Positions 52,472-63,625 of a stretch of DNA of 64,000 nucleotides are shown piece by piece. Position 1 is the first letter of the stretch, and each line of letters begins with the position of its first letter. Source of the stretch: Gadus chalcogrammus (Eukaryota; Chordata; Actinopteri; Gadiformes; Gadidae). The position numbers and the translations under genes were made by a program. Below the pieces are notes generated by a model. That model was not told the origin of the DNA. It did not search any database and saw nothing but the letters and a program-made list of their open reading frames with translations. The stretch lies in NCBI RefSeq assembly GCF_026213295.1, contig NC_079419.1:28701139-28765138 (forward strand), given 5' to 3'.

Positions 52472-53238
52472 CAGGGGTGTCAAACTAATTTTGTTTCAGG
52501 GGCCACATACAGCCCATCTAATCTCAAGTGGGCCGGACCAGTAAAATAATGGCAAAATAACCTACGTCAACTCCAAATCTTTAGCTTTGTTTTTCAGTAC
52601 TACGCTTTATAATTTTGCCTACATTTGTAGCCTACATAATCACGGATCACAAGGATCTATATTAGCACAACACATTTATTCACAGATAGGCTAATGGAAT
52701 TGAAATAATGCATTTCGTATTCATTAACCACTGGTTTATTTTTAAAGAGTTGAGTGATTAAATTTGTACATCTTAATACCTGAACCAACTCACCGCACTA
52801 AACAAACTCAGGTGGGAGCTATGAAGAAAGCTATCAAACTGCCTTGAAAATGTAAATGTGCACATATGAATAAAATAAACAAACACAAAAGTACAAACAA
52901 AAAAGCTGAGAATGATATACTGCAAAATGTTCATTGTCTTTTAACATGAAACCTGAGTAAACTTATTTTCAAAGATCTGTATTCATCAGAGTGCAAACAT
53001 TTCTAAAAGAGCATCACAAGAATTAGGCCCAGGCCTACTTGCTGATTAACTTTTTTTCTCACTGCAGTCTATTTGCTGCTGCTGGCTCCTGAAACTTGGC
53101 ATATTTTAGCCTTTACGAGTGCATCAATATCAGGTGTCAAATCCTGAGTAGCAGCACATTTAACAACGTCATTCAAGTGTGTGTTTGTTAACCTTGTGCG
53201 GTGCTTTGTTTTATTTGCGTTAATACAGAGAACACCTG

Positions 53239-54644
53239 GGGGGTATACCACGAACCTCGCTGAACATACCCAGGCTTTCTTTGGAAAACCTGGCTGGACA
53301 GAGCCGCAACTTGCTATCAGAGTTAAATGGTACCACGACGCTCACTTTAGATTCAATTAGTTGAACCAGGTTTTCCGCTTTAGGTTCAATGCGCGTTCAC
53401 ATAAAAGGGGCGTTTCGTAATTCGTAAGTGAAAAGATTCTGCATATTGTCCTAAAAAATATAATGCATCATCATGCCTTTTACCCCCATATATGTGGTGC
53501 CAGCACGCTCCTACGAACATGGGGCCAAGTCAAAAATAAATATAAAAATATCATTCAATGCTATAATATGAATTTGTATAATAAAAAATGCCTAGGCCTA
53601 ATTGTGTCACTGACATAGCGGTTACACAAGGGATAATGGACAACACAGTACTTGACTATAGGTTAATGTACGTTGAATGTGCGGGGCCACCTTCGAACTT
53701 GAAACACAGACACACTACGCAACAGTAAGTGCACGGCTTCTTTGTGTAGCATTGCCTACATACGGTCCAACAAGGACGAGCAAATAACGAATGCCCTCTG
53801 ATGAGAATCTGCATCACTCATAAAGAATATCGTCAGACAAGGCCAAGGGATCGGTTCTGTCCCGAAAAACCCTATGTCTCCGGAGAGACGCCTGTACGAT
53901 AAGTGCGCCCCGAGGTCCACGGGAACACCCCAAAATGGTGACGCCATTGTCGGAAGAGGGGCTAGGAAGCTGCGCGCGCCGATTGAAGTAGCCGATCTCC
54001 GGGTAGACTAAGGCCCTGTCCACACGAAGCCGATTTCATGGCGAAACCGCAAAGGTCTTGTACGGTTCGGGCTTCCGTCCACACGAAGCCGGCGAATCCG
54101 CTGACCGAAATGGTAAACTTCTGAAACCACCCTCGGAGGTGGTTTCAAATCTACCCGGTTTCGTTTTGGATTCGTTTGGACGCCTGAAACCGACTGAAAC
54201 CGTAAACCATGACGTCATAGCCCCACCCCTCGACCCTCTAGCCACTGACTGTTAAGCCCGCGGAGTCTCACCCTTTATGCGCATGCTCGCCTCTTCTTCT
54301 TATTTATTTTCCTTCTAGATTGCTGTAGCAGAAGCAGCGCCCCGTATGGGCCTGGAATGTGTACTACAGCGTTTCTACAGATCTACCCGGTTTCGCTTGA
54401 TTCCGTCTTTACGGAGATACTCCGAAACCGGATAGATCGAAACCGTAACAGTTTCGCCCGTTTCGGCTTCGTGTGGACGGGGCCTAAGCTGAAAAGCTGC
54501 TCCCGACCAGGTTTGGTTGCGAGCATAAGTCACTATGGTGATACAGCGACGCTTAAAGAGATCGACTTCCGTGGTACAGCTAACCCAGGCTTTCAGCTCA
54601 ACATACCTCGCTAACCCTCTAATCGAGCTTCGTAGTACAGGCCC
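53239..54644 (-). mobile_element. Harbinger element copy 2 (inverted), TSD CTG
   Basis: GGGGGTATACCACGAACCTC at the left and GTACAGGCCC at the right mirror copy 1. CTG flanks it (53236-53238, 54645-54647). A HARBI1-like fragment is visible on the minus strand (53947-53760, PFWGVPVDLGA and related words, with frame damage). A MITE sits at 54012-54484. The two copies are separated only by the hAT 3' end, so the region forms a 1.2- to 1.6-kb inverted repeat. Confidence 0.75.
54012..54484. mobile_element. Harbinger-type MITE, 473 bp, TSD TAA
   Basis: GGCCCTGTCCACACGAAGCC and the inverted GGCCCCGTCCACACGAAGCC are flanked by TAA (54009-54011, 54485-54487). The interior repeats GAAACCG/CGGTTTC motifs. 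It inserted in Harbinger copy 2. Confidence 0.9.
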
Positions 54645-55063
54645 CTGTTCACAAAGATAGGTAGTCCCAAACATGGATAAAACCTTTGCAGTGAGGGATG
54701 TTAATTGAGGGTACCTTGGCAAGAAATATTGATAAAATGTGTCCAAGCCCAGCGACGCAATTTTCTCCTTCGTATTGGTATCACACTGCAAGTCAATTAT
54801 CTCGAGTTGGATGTCAGCTGGCATGTCAGAAGGCTAAATGGCGAGCGAAAAACTGCAAATTCCTTCTCTCACTGAAGACCTGAAACCTCAGTTCGAACTC
54901 CTGCAGCAATACTGTTATCTTGTCTTTGTATTAATCGATATCAGCATTACGTCCGGTCGCACGCACAGCTGTTAGACCAACACATTCTCCCTCCGAGCGC
55001 GTCGATTTTTGACGAACGGTCAGTGACTTTGGCTTCAGCTTCTGACACAAAAGGGTACCCTTG

Positions 55064-55350
55064 TGCTTCTTTTTTCGACGCATGGGGTTTTCAACTCGTT
55101 ACAATGTAGGCCTCCCTCCACGGCAATATATGAAGCTATGAGCATTCATCCCATTGGCTGACGGGGGACCCGATGGCTGCAAATAGAGACGCTATGAGCA
55201 TTCATCTCATTTGCTAACGGAGGACCTTGTGCTTCTTTTTTCGACGCAGGGGGTTTTCTACTCATTACAATGTAATCCCTCCACTGCAATATATGAAGCT
55301 ATGAGCATTCATCCCATTGGCTAACGGAAGACCCGATGGCTGCACATTAA
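55064..55350. repeat. Tandem duplication of about 160 bp
   Basis: CTTGTGCTTCTTTTTTCGACGC..GAAGCTATGAGCATTCATCC occurs at 55064 and again from about 55229, with small differences. No ORF. Confidence 0.8.
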
Positions 55351-55955
55351 CGGCGATTTTACAGTGAAATCTGTGACATTACTCAACACAACTGCACCAA
55401 CGTGTCCTTGTTAATTACACAACATGTATGGGTTAAGGCTATGGACAGTTCAGTATCAGTTGTCCTGTTATGTGCTTTGATTGAGAGAAACAATATATTT
55501 TTTTTATCAGTGTTTGGTAGCTGAGGTCGTTGCTATAGAGACCACGTCCGTCCGCTTTTTTTGACAAATGACAGAGCAACCCTATCTCATCAAAATTACG
55601 TTCCCAGAGAACTATTCGGCATTCTCAATTAACTTTGTCCGAAAAACGTATTTTGTCCGTGATTACGTTTTATTGAACATAGGGCCTATCGCAAATACAA
55701 ATGAGTTCTCAGCCTATTTTTTGCCATTTATTTACTGTGTTACTATGGCAGAATAAAGAATAAATTAATGCATTATCATTCAACTTGAACATGTGTTTCT
55801 ACAGTACAGAGTGGCGGAGGTGTTCTGCCAATTTCTGCTACCCATCAAATTCTGCTACCTAGTGGTTCTGCGCATGCGCATCACGAAAACGTGCGATCCT
55901 GCGTGCGCATCCATCAGTTTCTGCTACCTTTTAGGCTGATGGTGAGTATTTTCTT
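55351..55955. other. Unassigned 600 bp
   Basis: No repeat structure apart from three TTTCTGCTACC motifs (55840-55935). A 62-codon ORF (55568-55756) has no recognisable features and I do not call it a gene. Confidence 0.4.
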
Positions 55956-56603
55956 TAAAGGTCCCCTGACATGAAAATCTCACTTTATGAGGTTTTCTAA
56001 CATAAATATGAGTTCCCCTAGCCTGCATATGGTCCCCCAGTGGCTAAAACTTGCGTTTGGTGTAAAACGAGCACTAGCTGTTCTGCTCGCCTTTGAAAAA
56101 ATGGAGGCTCAAGCGCGCTGATTTGGAATGTCTTTATTTAGGACGTCATAAAGCATCTAAGCTCCTCCCCTTACTCTGCCTGGCCCACCCAGAGACGTTG
56201 GCCCGCCAATGAGACAAGACCGTGCGAGCGCCACATGTGTGTGTGTGAATGAATACACACACTGTAACGCAAGTGTTTCTTGTCGGTTCTTTGAAGTCTC
56301 TTGTATTTCCACAACGAGACTGTCGTGGGGGTTATCTGAGCCATGGTTGAGAAGGAATTGGGGGAAAGGAACTTTGGCTTTGACTCGCTGAAGTACATGA
56401 ACTGCGACATGCCGCCGGTTGCCGCGAGGCACCATCGCCCGGCAGCGGGCAGCCGGCAGCAGGCAGCGCACGGTTCAATCTACTACAGGTTGATGTGAAA
56501 GTGGAAGAACCAGAGACGTCGCAGAACCCGACAAAGTAGTTTGTGATTCATTTATCGTCTGGAGGCGCACACAGCTTTTGGCCGTGATAATATGTATTAT
56601 ATG

Positions 56604-57776
56604 TAGGGTTGGGTATCGTTTGGGTTTTATCCGATACCAGTGCCTACTCTGTACTTTTCAAACGGTTACGGTGCTAAAACGGTTCTCGAACCGGTACTTA
56701 AAAAAATTTAACCGCACACACTTGCATACATGCACGACTTGTTATGAGTTTCACATTAAGCAGAAAGTCAGCGGACACTGAGTTAAATGGCAACAGTGTT
56801 TGCTAGCCTACTTGATATGCAAGATTTACGGTTGGCATTAAATTACTCGACTTACCCGAAGAGGCTGCTGTGAGTGCTGTGACTGATAAATATCATTTTA
56901 AAATATAATTACAAATAATATTAATTACTTGCTGAAAGCAGGCAGGCACGCATCATGGCGCAACATTACTGCCAAAGTCATATTAAGTAGTATAACTCAT
57001 GTGCGCAAGGCAGCCACAGGAGACGCCAACATTGTTTTCAACCGCTCGGTACCACGCTGTATTAATTCCCAAGTTTTGAAAAGAAAAAGTATTTGAAGCG
57101 AATAACGACTCTGTTTTTGATTTGTTTATTTGGTTTTGAACAGAAAGTTTTGGATGCATGCATAGGCTTTGAGTTTGTTTGTTTGTTACTTTAAAATTAC
57201 ATTCGCTCGCAACACACACACACGTTCATTCACGTTCACCCACTACAACCTGCCGATCTTCAATCAAAAAAACATCAAGTAAGCGATGCCGCAGCGCGTT
57301 GACAAGTCCGTCCCGAGTCTCGAGGCGCCCATAGGCTTTATGGTTTATATGTTTGAAAGCCGTGACACACTCTTTTACCAGTTGGCCTGAAATACTACGC
57401 CTTGCAGTCATGGTCCTGGACCTATAAAGAAAGTCGTAGTCGTACCATGCGTGTTTAGCGCAACATTGAAAAGCGTCTGAAACAGTGTCGCGCAGTGCTG
57501 CATTCGGAACGTTGTGTAATCAAATACACCGGTATGGCGGTCTATAAAAAAATCATATCCTAACGAAAATACACACCGTTATTCAGTGTGAACCGGTATA
57601 GCGCCCAGCACTAACGCAAGTTGACGCCGCAACACCATGGGGGCGGGGCAGGGGGCGTTAAAAAACGCCAGGCACCGTTATGAGGAACCGAAATGTGCGT
57701 TCTTATTCGATCTCGTTAGAACCGTTTACGTCGGAACCGGTTCCCTACTGGAACCGAGTTTCGGTGCTCAACCCTA
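56604..57776. mobile_element. hAT MITE, 1.17 kb, TSD ATTATATG
   Basis: TAGGGTTGGGTATCGTTTGG and inverted TAGGGTTGAGCACCGAAACT ends are flanked by ATTATATG (56596-56603, 57777-57784). GGAACCG/CGGTTCC motifs lie near both ends. No coding sequence. Confidence 0.9.
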
Positions 57777-58111
57777 ATTATATGTAGTGGTGGTCCGTTA
57801 TCGGCGTTAACGGCTGCGTTAATGCAAAACTTTTATCGCGCGATAAAAAAAATATCGCCGTTAATCTATTTCCAAACACTTCCTTGTTCGGACCCATCAC
57901 GTGACTGAACTAACCAATCAGAAGCTAGAATTTAGACTGAGGCAAACGTGAGGGAATCAGAGAGGCAGATTCAACAGATTATCCTGACTGTCTCAAATAT
58001 GTAAACATGTAAATATGTTAGTAATAATTGTGTAACATAAATATGTAAATGATTAACTGACTAAACATTGTAAGTACATTTCTAGCAAATTAACTCCAAT
58101 ATGAATTATAT

Positions 58112-61100
58112 TATATTATACCTCTCCTGGAACCGTCACCTTATCGTGGTGGAGAGGTTTGCGTGCCCCTGTGAACCTGAGGGCTGTGTTGTCTGGAGCC
58201 TTGTGCTCCTGGTAGGGTCTCTCATGGCAGAGTGGTCTCAGGTGAGGGGCCAGACTAAGAATGGTTAAAAAATCCTCAATGAACAACGAAAGAAGAGGAG
58301 ATGTGACCCGGCCCGGAGGAAGCCCGGGGCCCCCGTCTGGAGCCAGGCCCAGACGGAGGGCTGGATGGCGAGCGCCTGGTGGCCGGGTTTGCCACGGAGC
58401 CCGGTCGGGCATAGCCCGAACAAACTACGTGGCACCCCCCCTCTCTTCATCCCATGGGCCCACCACCTGTGGGAAGACCCGTTGGGGTCGGGTGCGCAGC
58501 CACATGGGTGGCAGCGAAGGTCAGGGGTCTCGACGGACCAGACCCGGGCGGCAGAAGCTGGCTCTGGGGACGTGGAACGTCATCTCGGTGTGGGGAAAGG
58601 AACCGGAGCTTGTGAGGGAGGTGGAGCGCTATCAGTTAGATCTGGTGGGGCTTACCTCCACGCACAGTCTCAGCTCTGGCACCGTACTCCTGGATAAGGG
58701 TTGGACTCTATTCTTCTCCGGAGTTGCCAAGGGCGTGAGGCGCCGGGCGGGTGTGGGGATACTCATAAATCCCCGTCTGAGCGCCGCGGTGTTGGAGTTT
58801 ACCCCGGTAGACGAGAGGGTCGCCTCCCTGCGCCTAAGGGTTGTAGGGGGGAAAACTCTGACTGTTGTTTGTGCGTATGCACCAAACAGCAGCTCAGAGT
58901 ACTCTGCCTTCTTGGAGACCCTGAATGGAGTCCTGTATGGGGCTCCAGTAGGGGACTCCGTAGTTCTGCTGGGTGACTTCAACGCCCACGTGGGCAACGA
59001 TGGAGACACCTGGAGAGGCGTGGTGGGGAGGAACGGCCTCCCTGATCTAAACCCGAGCGGTCGTTTGTTATTGGACTTCTGTGCTAGTCATGGATTATCC
59101 ATAACAAACACCATGTTCGAACATAAGGGTGCTCATAAGTGTACCTGGTACCAGAGTACCCTAGGCCGAAGATCAATGATCGATTTTGTGATCGTGTCAT
59201 CTGATCTGAGGCCGCATGTTTTGGACACTCGGGTAAAGAGAGGGGCGGAACTGTTAACCGACCACCATCTGGTTGTGAGTTGGATCAGGGAATGGGGGAA
59301 ATTTCCGGATTGACCTGGTAAGCCCAAACGAGTAGTGCGGGTGAACTGGGAACGTCTGGAGGAGGCCCCCGTCCTAGGTATCTTCAACTCACACCTCCGG
59401 CAGAGTTTTTCTGGCATTCCTGTGGAGGTTGGGGGCATTGAGCCGGAGTGGGCGGTGTTCAAAGCCTCCATTGCTGAAGCTGCGGTGGCTAGCTGTGGCC
59501 TCAGGGTCTTAGGCTCCTCAAGGGGCGGTAACCCTCGGACACCGTGGTGGACACCGGTGGTCAGGGAAGCCGTCTGATTGAAGAAGGAGGCCTTCCGGGA
59601 TATGATATCCTGGAGGACTCCTGACTCGGTTGCAGGGTACCGACAGGCCCGAAGGGCTGCAGCTGCTGCCGTGTCGGAGGCTAAGCAGCGGGTGTGGGAG
59701 AAGTTCGGAGAGGCCATGGAGAAGGACTTTCGGTCGGCACCAAAGTGTTTCTGGAAGACTATCCGGCACCTCAGGAGGGGGAAACGGGGAACCATCCAAG
59801 CTGTGTACAGTAAGGATGGGACTCTGTTGACCTCAACTGAGGAGGTCGTCGGACGTTGGAAGGAACACTTTGAGGAACTCCTGAATCCGTGTTTCGTCGT
59901 CAATTTCCCTGGTGGAGGTCACTGAGGTAGTCAAACATCTCCGCAGTGGCAAAGCCCCAGGGATTGATGAGATCCAGCCAGAAATGCTAAAGGCTCTGGG
60001 TGTTGAGGGGCTGTCATGGTTGACACGCCTATTCAACATCGCGTGGGAGTCGGGTACAGTGCCAAAGGAGTGGCAAACCGGGGTGGTGGTTCCCCTGTTC
60101 AAAAAGGGGGACCAGAGAGTGTGTGCCAATTACCGGGGTATCACACTTCTCAGCCTCCCTGGTAAAGTCTACTCCAAGGTGCTGGAAAGGAGGGTTCGGC
60201 CGATCGTCGAACCTCAGATTGAAGAGGAACAATGCGGTTTTCGCCCCGGACGTGGAACTACGGACCAGCTCTTCACTCTCGCAAGGATCCTGGAGGGGGC
60301 CTGGGAGTATGCCCATCCGGTCTACATGTGTTTTTTTGGATCTGGAGAAGGCGTATGACCGGGTCCCCCGGGAGAAACTGTGGGAGGTGCTGCGGGAGTA
60401 TGGGGTAAGGGGGTCTATCCTCAGGGCCATCCAATCCCTGTACTCCCAAAGCGAGAGCTGTGTTCGCGTCCTCGGCAGCCAGTCAGTTTCGTTCTCAGTG
60501 GGTGCTGGTCTCCGCCAGGGCTGCGCCTTGTCACCAATCCTGTTTGTGATATACATGGACAGGATATCGAGGCGTAGTCGTGGTGGGGAGGGGTTGCAGT
60601 TCGGTGGTCTGAGGATCTCGTCACTGCTTTTTGCAGATGATGTGGTCCTCATTGGATCATTGGCCTGTGACCTTCAGCACTCACTGGATCGGCTGGCGGC
60701 CGAGTGTGAAGCGTCTGGGATGAGGATCAGCACCGATAAATCTGAGGCCATGACTCTTAGCAGGAAACCAATGGATTGCTTACTCCGGGTAGGAAATGAG
60801 TCCTTAGCCCAAGTGAAGGAGTTCAAGTACCTCGGGGTCTTGTTCGCGAGTGAGGGTACTATGGAGCGTGAGATTGGCCGGAGAATCGGAGCAGCGGGGG
60901 CGGTATTGCGTTCGCTTTACCGCACCGTTGTAACGAAAAGAGAGCTGAGCCGCAAGGCAAAGCTCTCGATCTACCGGTCGATCTTCGTTCCTATCCTCAC
61001 CTTTGGTCATGAGGGCTGGGTGATGACCGAAAGGACGAGATTGCGGGTACAAGCGGCCGAGATGAGTTTTCTCAGAAGGGTGGCTGGCGTCTCCCTTAGG

Positions 61101-61211
61101 GATAGGGTGAGAAGCTCAGCCATCCGTGAGGAACTCGGATTAGAGCCGCTGCTCCTTTACTTAGAAAGGAGTCAGCTGAGGTGGTTCCGGTGCACTTCAC
61201 AAATTCCGGCG
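58112..61211 (+). mobile_element. APE-type non-LTR retrotransposon (RTE/Rex-like), 3.1 kb, 3' end missing
   Basis: It starts near CCTCTCCTGGAACCGTCACC and covers endonuclease and reverse transcriptase. TGAATTATAT occurs at 58102-58111 and 61212-61221 and may be its TSD. The coding region breaks off after LRWF at about 61188, so the 3' end is missing although the 5' end is present, which is unusual for a LINE. Clade assignment (RTE or Rex1-like) is from memory of similar fish proteins and is not certain. Confidence 0.75.
58261..61190 (+). pseudogene. LINE endonuclease-reverse transcriptase ORF, broken
   Basis: The first frame (58261-59313) holds an APE endonuclease: [43 protein letters not shown] and [11 protein letters not shown]. 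In-frame TGA stops lie at 59311 and 59575; both fall in otherwise conserved sequence. The frame shifts near 59900, and again in a T-run at about 60333-60339 (MCFF-- against VFLDLEKAYDR). RT words follow: KGDQRVCANYRGITLLS, EEQCGFRPGRGTTDQL, RQGCALSPILF, and the catalytic FADD at 60629-60640. The thumb/C-terminal part continues to RSQLRWF and is cut. Function in life: nicking DNA and reverse transcribing its own RNA at the nick. Dead here. Confidence 0.9.
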
Positions 61212-62261
61212 GTGAATTATATTTGATAATTCACCGTTGCCAAGTATAATTGACAGTTCTCAAGGTAAACGAAAGGATTTTTTGCCGTTTGCCATTTTAA
61301 TCTAGATTAATTTCAAAATTAATCTAAATTAAACAAAATAATCTATGCCCACCACTAATTATATGATATAGATATCTTTGTATTATATGATGTTATTTAG
61401 ATATAGAGCTCCAGGACTGTAACGCAAGTGTTGTACACTTCCTTGTTATTTGGATAACCGTCCTGCTTTTGGTGTTATGGCGGATAACACGTTGGACTCT
61501 CGTCTCTGGTATTTCTACAACGAGACTCGTAGTGGGGGTTATCTCAGCCAAGGTTGAGAATGAATTGGGGGGATGGAACTTTGGCTTTGACTCCCTCAAG
61601 AACATGAACCACGACATGGAGGAGAAAGGGATTGTTGGCGGCGAATGTCTCCCGCTTGAGACCCGCTGAGGGACCACCGCCGGAGGCGGAGGTGCCTAAG
61701 CGCTGCCCGGCAACAATCCCTTTCTCCTCCTTGTCGCGGTTCAGTTCTACTTCACATTGATGTGGACGTTGAAGAACCAGGAACGTCGGAGAACCCAACG
61801 CGGTAGTTTGAGATTCATAATATCGGCTCATACAGCTTTTGGCCGTGATAATATATATTATATGATATAGATATCTATGTAGGCTATATGATAATATTTA
61901 GATATAGAGCTCCAGGACTCCTGTGTGTTCTAGAATATTTACAGAACACGGCTAATGGCTGTGTGCGCCTCGCCATTGCGATACATCCACTGTAAACAGA
62001 GCGCATGGTACCGTGGCTGCAAGCTGCTCAGGGCCACACCCCCACCCTCCTCCTTGACCCGCCTCGCTCCTCCTGATTTGCATTATAGCTACAGACACCA
62101 AAACAGCGCATTTTGGGGAAGCTCAATGTGCGACTGGCTCAGAGTGGCTGTAATTCTGCACCACGGCTGAATTTCGGGAACGTCTTTGAATACTGTGTTA
62201 GTTGCCCACTAATACCTATATCAAAGAATGCATAAAATAGCATGACAATAGCATGTCATGG

Positions 62262-62649
62262 CATGACATTCCCGGATGGCTTTGATAAGTCCCAGAAATT
62301 AAACCTTAGGAGGTACGCTTCAAAATTCAAGGTAAAGGGTGAGTATCTGAAATACTTGCTTGTTTATAACGTCTTTATTTAAGATAGCAGGGGTAAAGCA
62401 TGTGGATAGACCAATTGCCTCCATCAAATAATGCTCCCACTACATAATCACATTATTTTAAACCACAACTCACCCTATGTACACCGTAAGAATATGGTGT
62501 TTTCTTTTGATACTTGTTTATAACATCTTCATTGAAGATTTCAGGAGTACAATATGTAGACCAACACATACAATAAAATGTGTGGATAGCGTCTTCGTAA
62601 GATAGATCTTTAATGATGAAAGTTCTTTAATGAATGTTCACTGCAGAAG
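62262..62649. other. Unassigned stretch
   Basis: TTTATAACGTCTTTATTTAAGAT and TTTATAACATCTTCATTGAAGAT (about 62361 and 62517) are a diverged direct repeat; otherwise nothing supported. Confidence 0.4.
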
Positions 62650-63625
62650 GAGAGCTCTACGTTGGGAGCAGAATAATAATAATAAATGAAATTTATATAG
62701 CGCTTAATATGGTACTCTAAGACGCTTTACATATTGCCCTATCAAAACTATGTAAGACAGACTAGGAATAAAAGAAAAACAGAGGTTAAACATGAAGAAT
62801 AAGGTGGGAGTTAGGTGGGGAAGGCTAGTGTGAAAAGGTATGTTTTGAGGGCAGATTTGAAAGAAGAGAGGGTTGGAGAGACTTTGATGTGGGAGGGGAG
62901 TGAATTCCAAAGGGTGGGGGCAGCAAATGAGAAGGCCCGATCACCCCAAGTCCGTCGCTCAGTCCGTGGAACTTGTAGCAGGTTGGCAGAATTGGACCTG
63001 AGGAATCGGGAGGGGGCGTGGTGATGGAGGAGGTCGGCAAGGTAGGGGGGGGCTAGGCTTTTGAGTGCCTTGTAGGTGATGAGTAAGATTTTGTAGTTGA
63101 TTCTGTGTTTAATTGGAAGCCAATGGAGTTCACGGAGGACAGGTGTGATTCTCTGGAGCGGGTACCAGTGAGGAGGCGTGCCGCTGAGTTCTGGACATAT
63201 TGAATTTTTTTGAGGACTTTGTTGGTGGTGCCGTAGAGAAGACCATTTCAGTAGTCAAGCCTGGATGAAATGAAAGCGTGGATGAGTGTCGCAGCAGCGG
63301 TAGTTGACAGGTTGGGGCGGAGGCGGGCCATGTTTCGGAGGTGGAAAAAGGCAGTTTTGGTAATATGGTTTACATGGGGGAGGAAGGAGAGAGTGGGGTC
63401 CAGGATAACTCCAAGGTTACGGATTTTGGTGGAGGGGGTGATGGTGGAGCCGTCAATGTTAAGGGTGAAGTTCAGAGTGGAGTGAGTGAGGGTGTCAGGA
63501 CCAATGATGAGGATTTCGGATTTGTTGGAGTTGAGTTTGAGAAAGCTGTTTTGCATCCAGGTCTTGATGTCAGTCAAACAGTTGGAGAGGGTTGAGAGGG
63601 TGGACTCGATGACGTCACCACCTCT
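62650..63625 (-). mobile_element. L2 LINE fragment, minus strand
   Basis: Read on the minus strand it ends with AAGCGCTATATAAATTTCAT and (TTA)n near 62670-62710, the common L2 tail. The coding part at 63577-62900 gives the C-terminal half of L2 RT. It is 5'-truncated at about 63620. It is a different subfamily from the L2 at 32245, judged by the tail. Confidence 0.85.
63248..63577 (-). pseudogene. L2 reverse transcriptase fragment
   Basis: 109 codons encode the part after the catalytic centre: LKLNSNKSEILIIG, then STKIRNLGVILDPTLSFLPH and AATLIHAFISSRLDY, characteristic of L2/CR1 RT. A stop at 63248 interrupts just before the YCN.LLYGT continuation, which is visible downstream in the antisense text (TGAAATGGTCTTCTCTACGGCACC) with a base change at the codon. 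The catalytic motif itself is not included. Confidence 0.88.

Larger units (their letters stand above)
53072..54824 (-). pseudogene. hAT transposase C-terminus interrupted by a Harbinger insertion
   Basis: The minus strand 54824-54645 encodes DIQLEIIDLQCDTN, FLPRYPQL and AKVLSMFGTTYLCEQ. After removal of 53239-54644 and one CTG copy it continues at 53235 with a word ending NANKTKHRTRLTNTHLND and a C-terminus ending SGASSSK. Together these are the hAT dimerisation domain. The region upstream of 54824 has stops. The element was probably already dead, but this stretch still reads through the empty site, so the Harbinger insertion is younger than the hAT. Confidence 0.8.
52472..54990 (-). mobile_element. 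Third hAT (Charlie-like) relic, minus strand, split by Harbinger copy 2
   Basis: CAGGGGTGTCAAACTAATTT at 52472 and GGGGCCACATACAGCCCA are the well-known 3' end of a vertebrate Charlie-like hAT. Coding remnants read from about 54900 to 54645 and, after the Harbinger insertion, from 53235 to 53072. The right end is not recognised. Confidence 0.75.
57785..61357. mobile_element. hAT-type element containing a LINE, TSD ATTATATG
   Basis: TAGTGGTGGTCCGTTATC (left) and inverted TAGTGGTGGGCATAGATTAT (right) ends. ATTATATG on the left (57777-57784) is shared with the preceding hAT, and ATTATATG follows at 61358-61365. Own sequence is about 320 bp on the left and 140 bp on the right; the LINE fills the middle. 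Confidence 0.85.
55956..62261 (-). repeat. Composite fish repeat, copy II, inverted (55956-56603 and 61358-62261)
   Basis: It starts TTAAAGGTCCCCTGACATG and runs, in reverse order relative to copy I, through GGCCCGCCAATGAGAC, a short (GT)n, one unit ending GGCGCACACAGCTTTTGGCC, then (after two hATs) a further unit (61380-61850) and the CATTGCGATACATCCACTGT segment, and fades at CATGTCATGG (62261). Both ends therefore carry the CCCATGACATG-type terminus, which supports a DNA element with inverted ends. Confidence 0.6.

Noticed and set aside
61188..61357. LINE 3' UTR
   Set aside because: Most of this stretch matches the expected end of the hAT (TAATCTAGATTAATTT, TGGTGGGCATAGATT), so it was assigned to the hAT.
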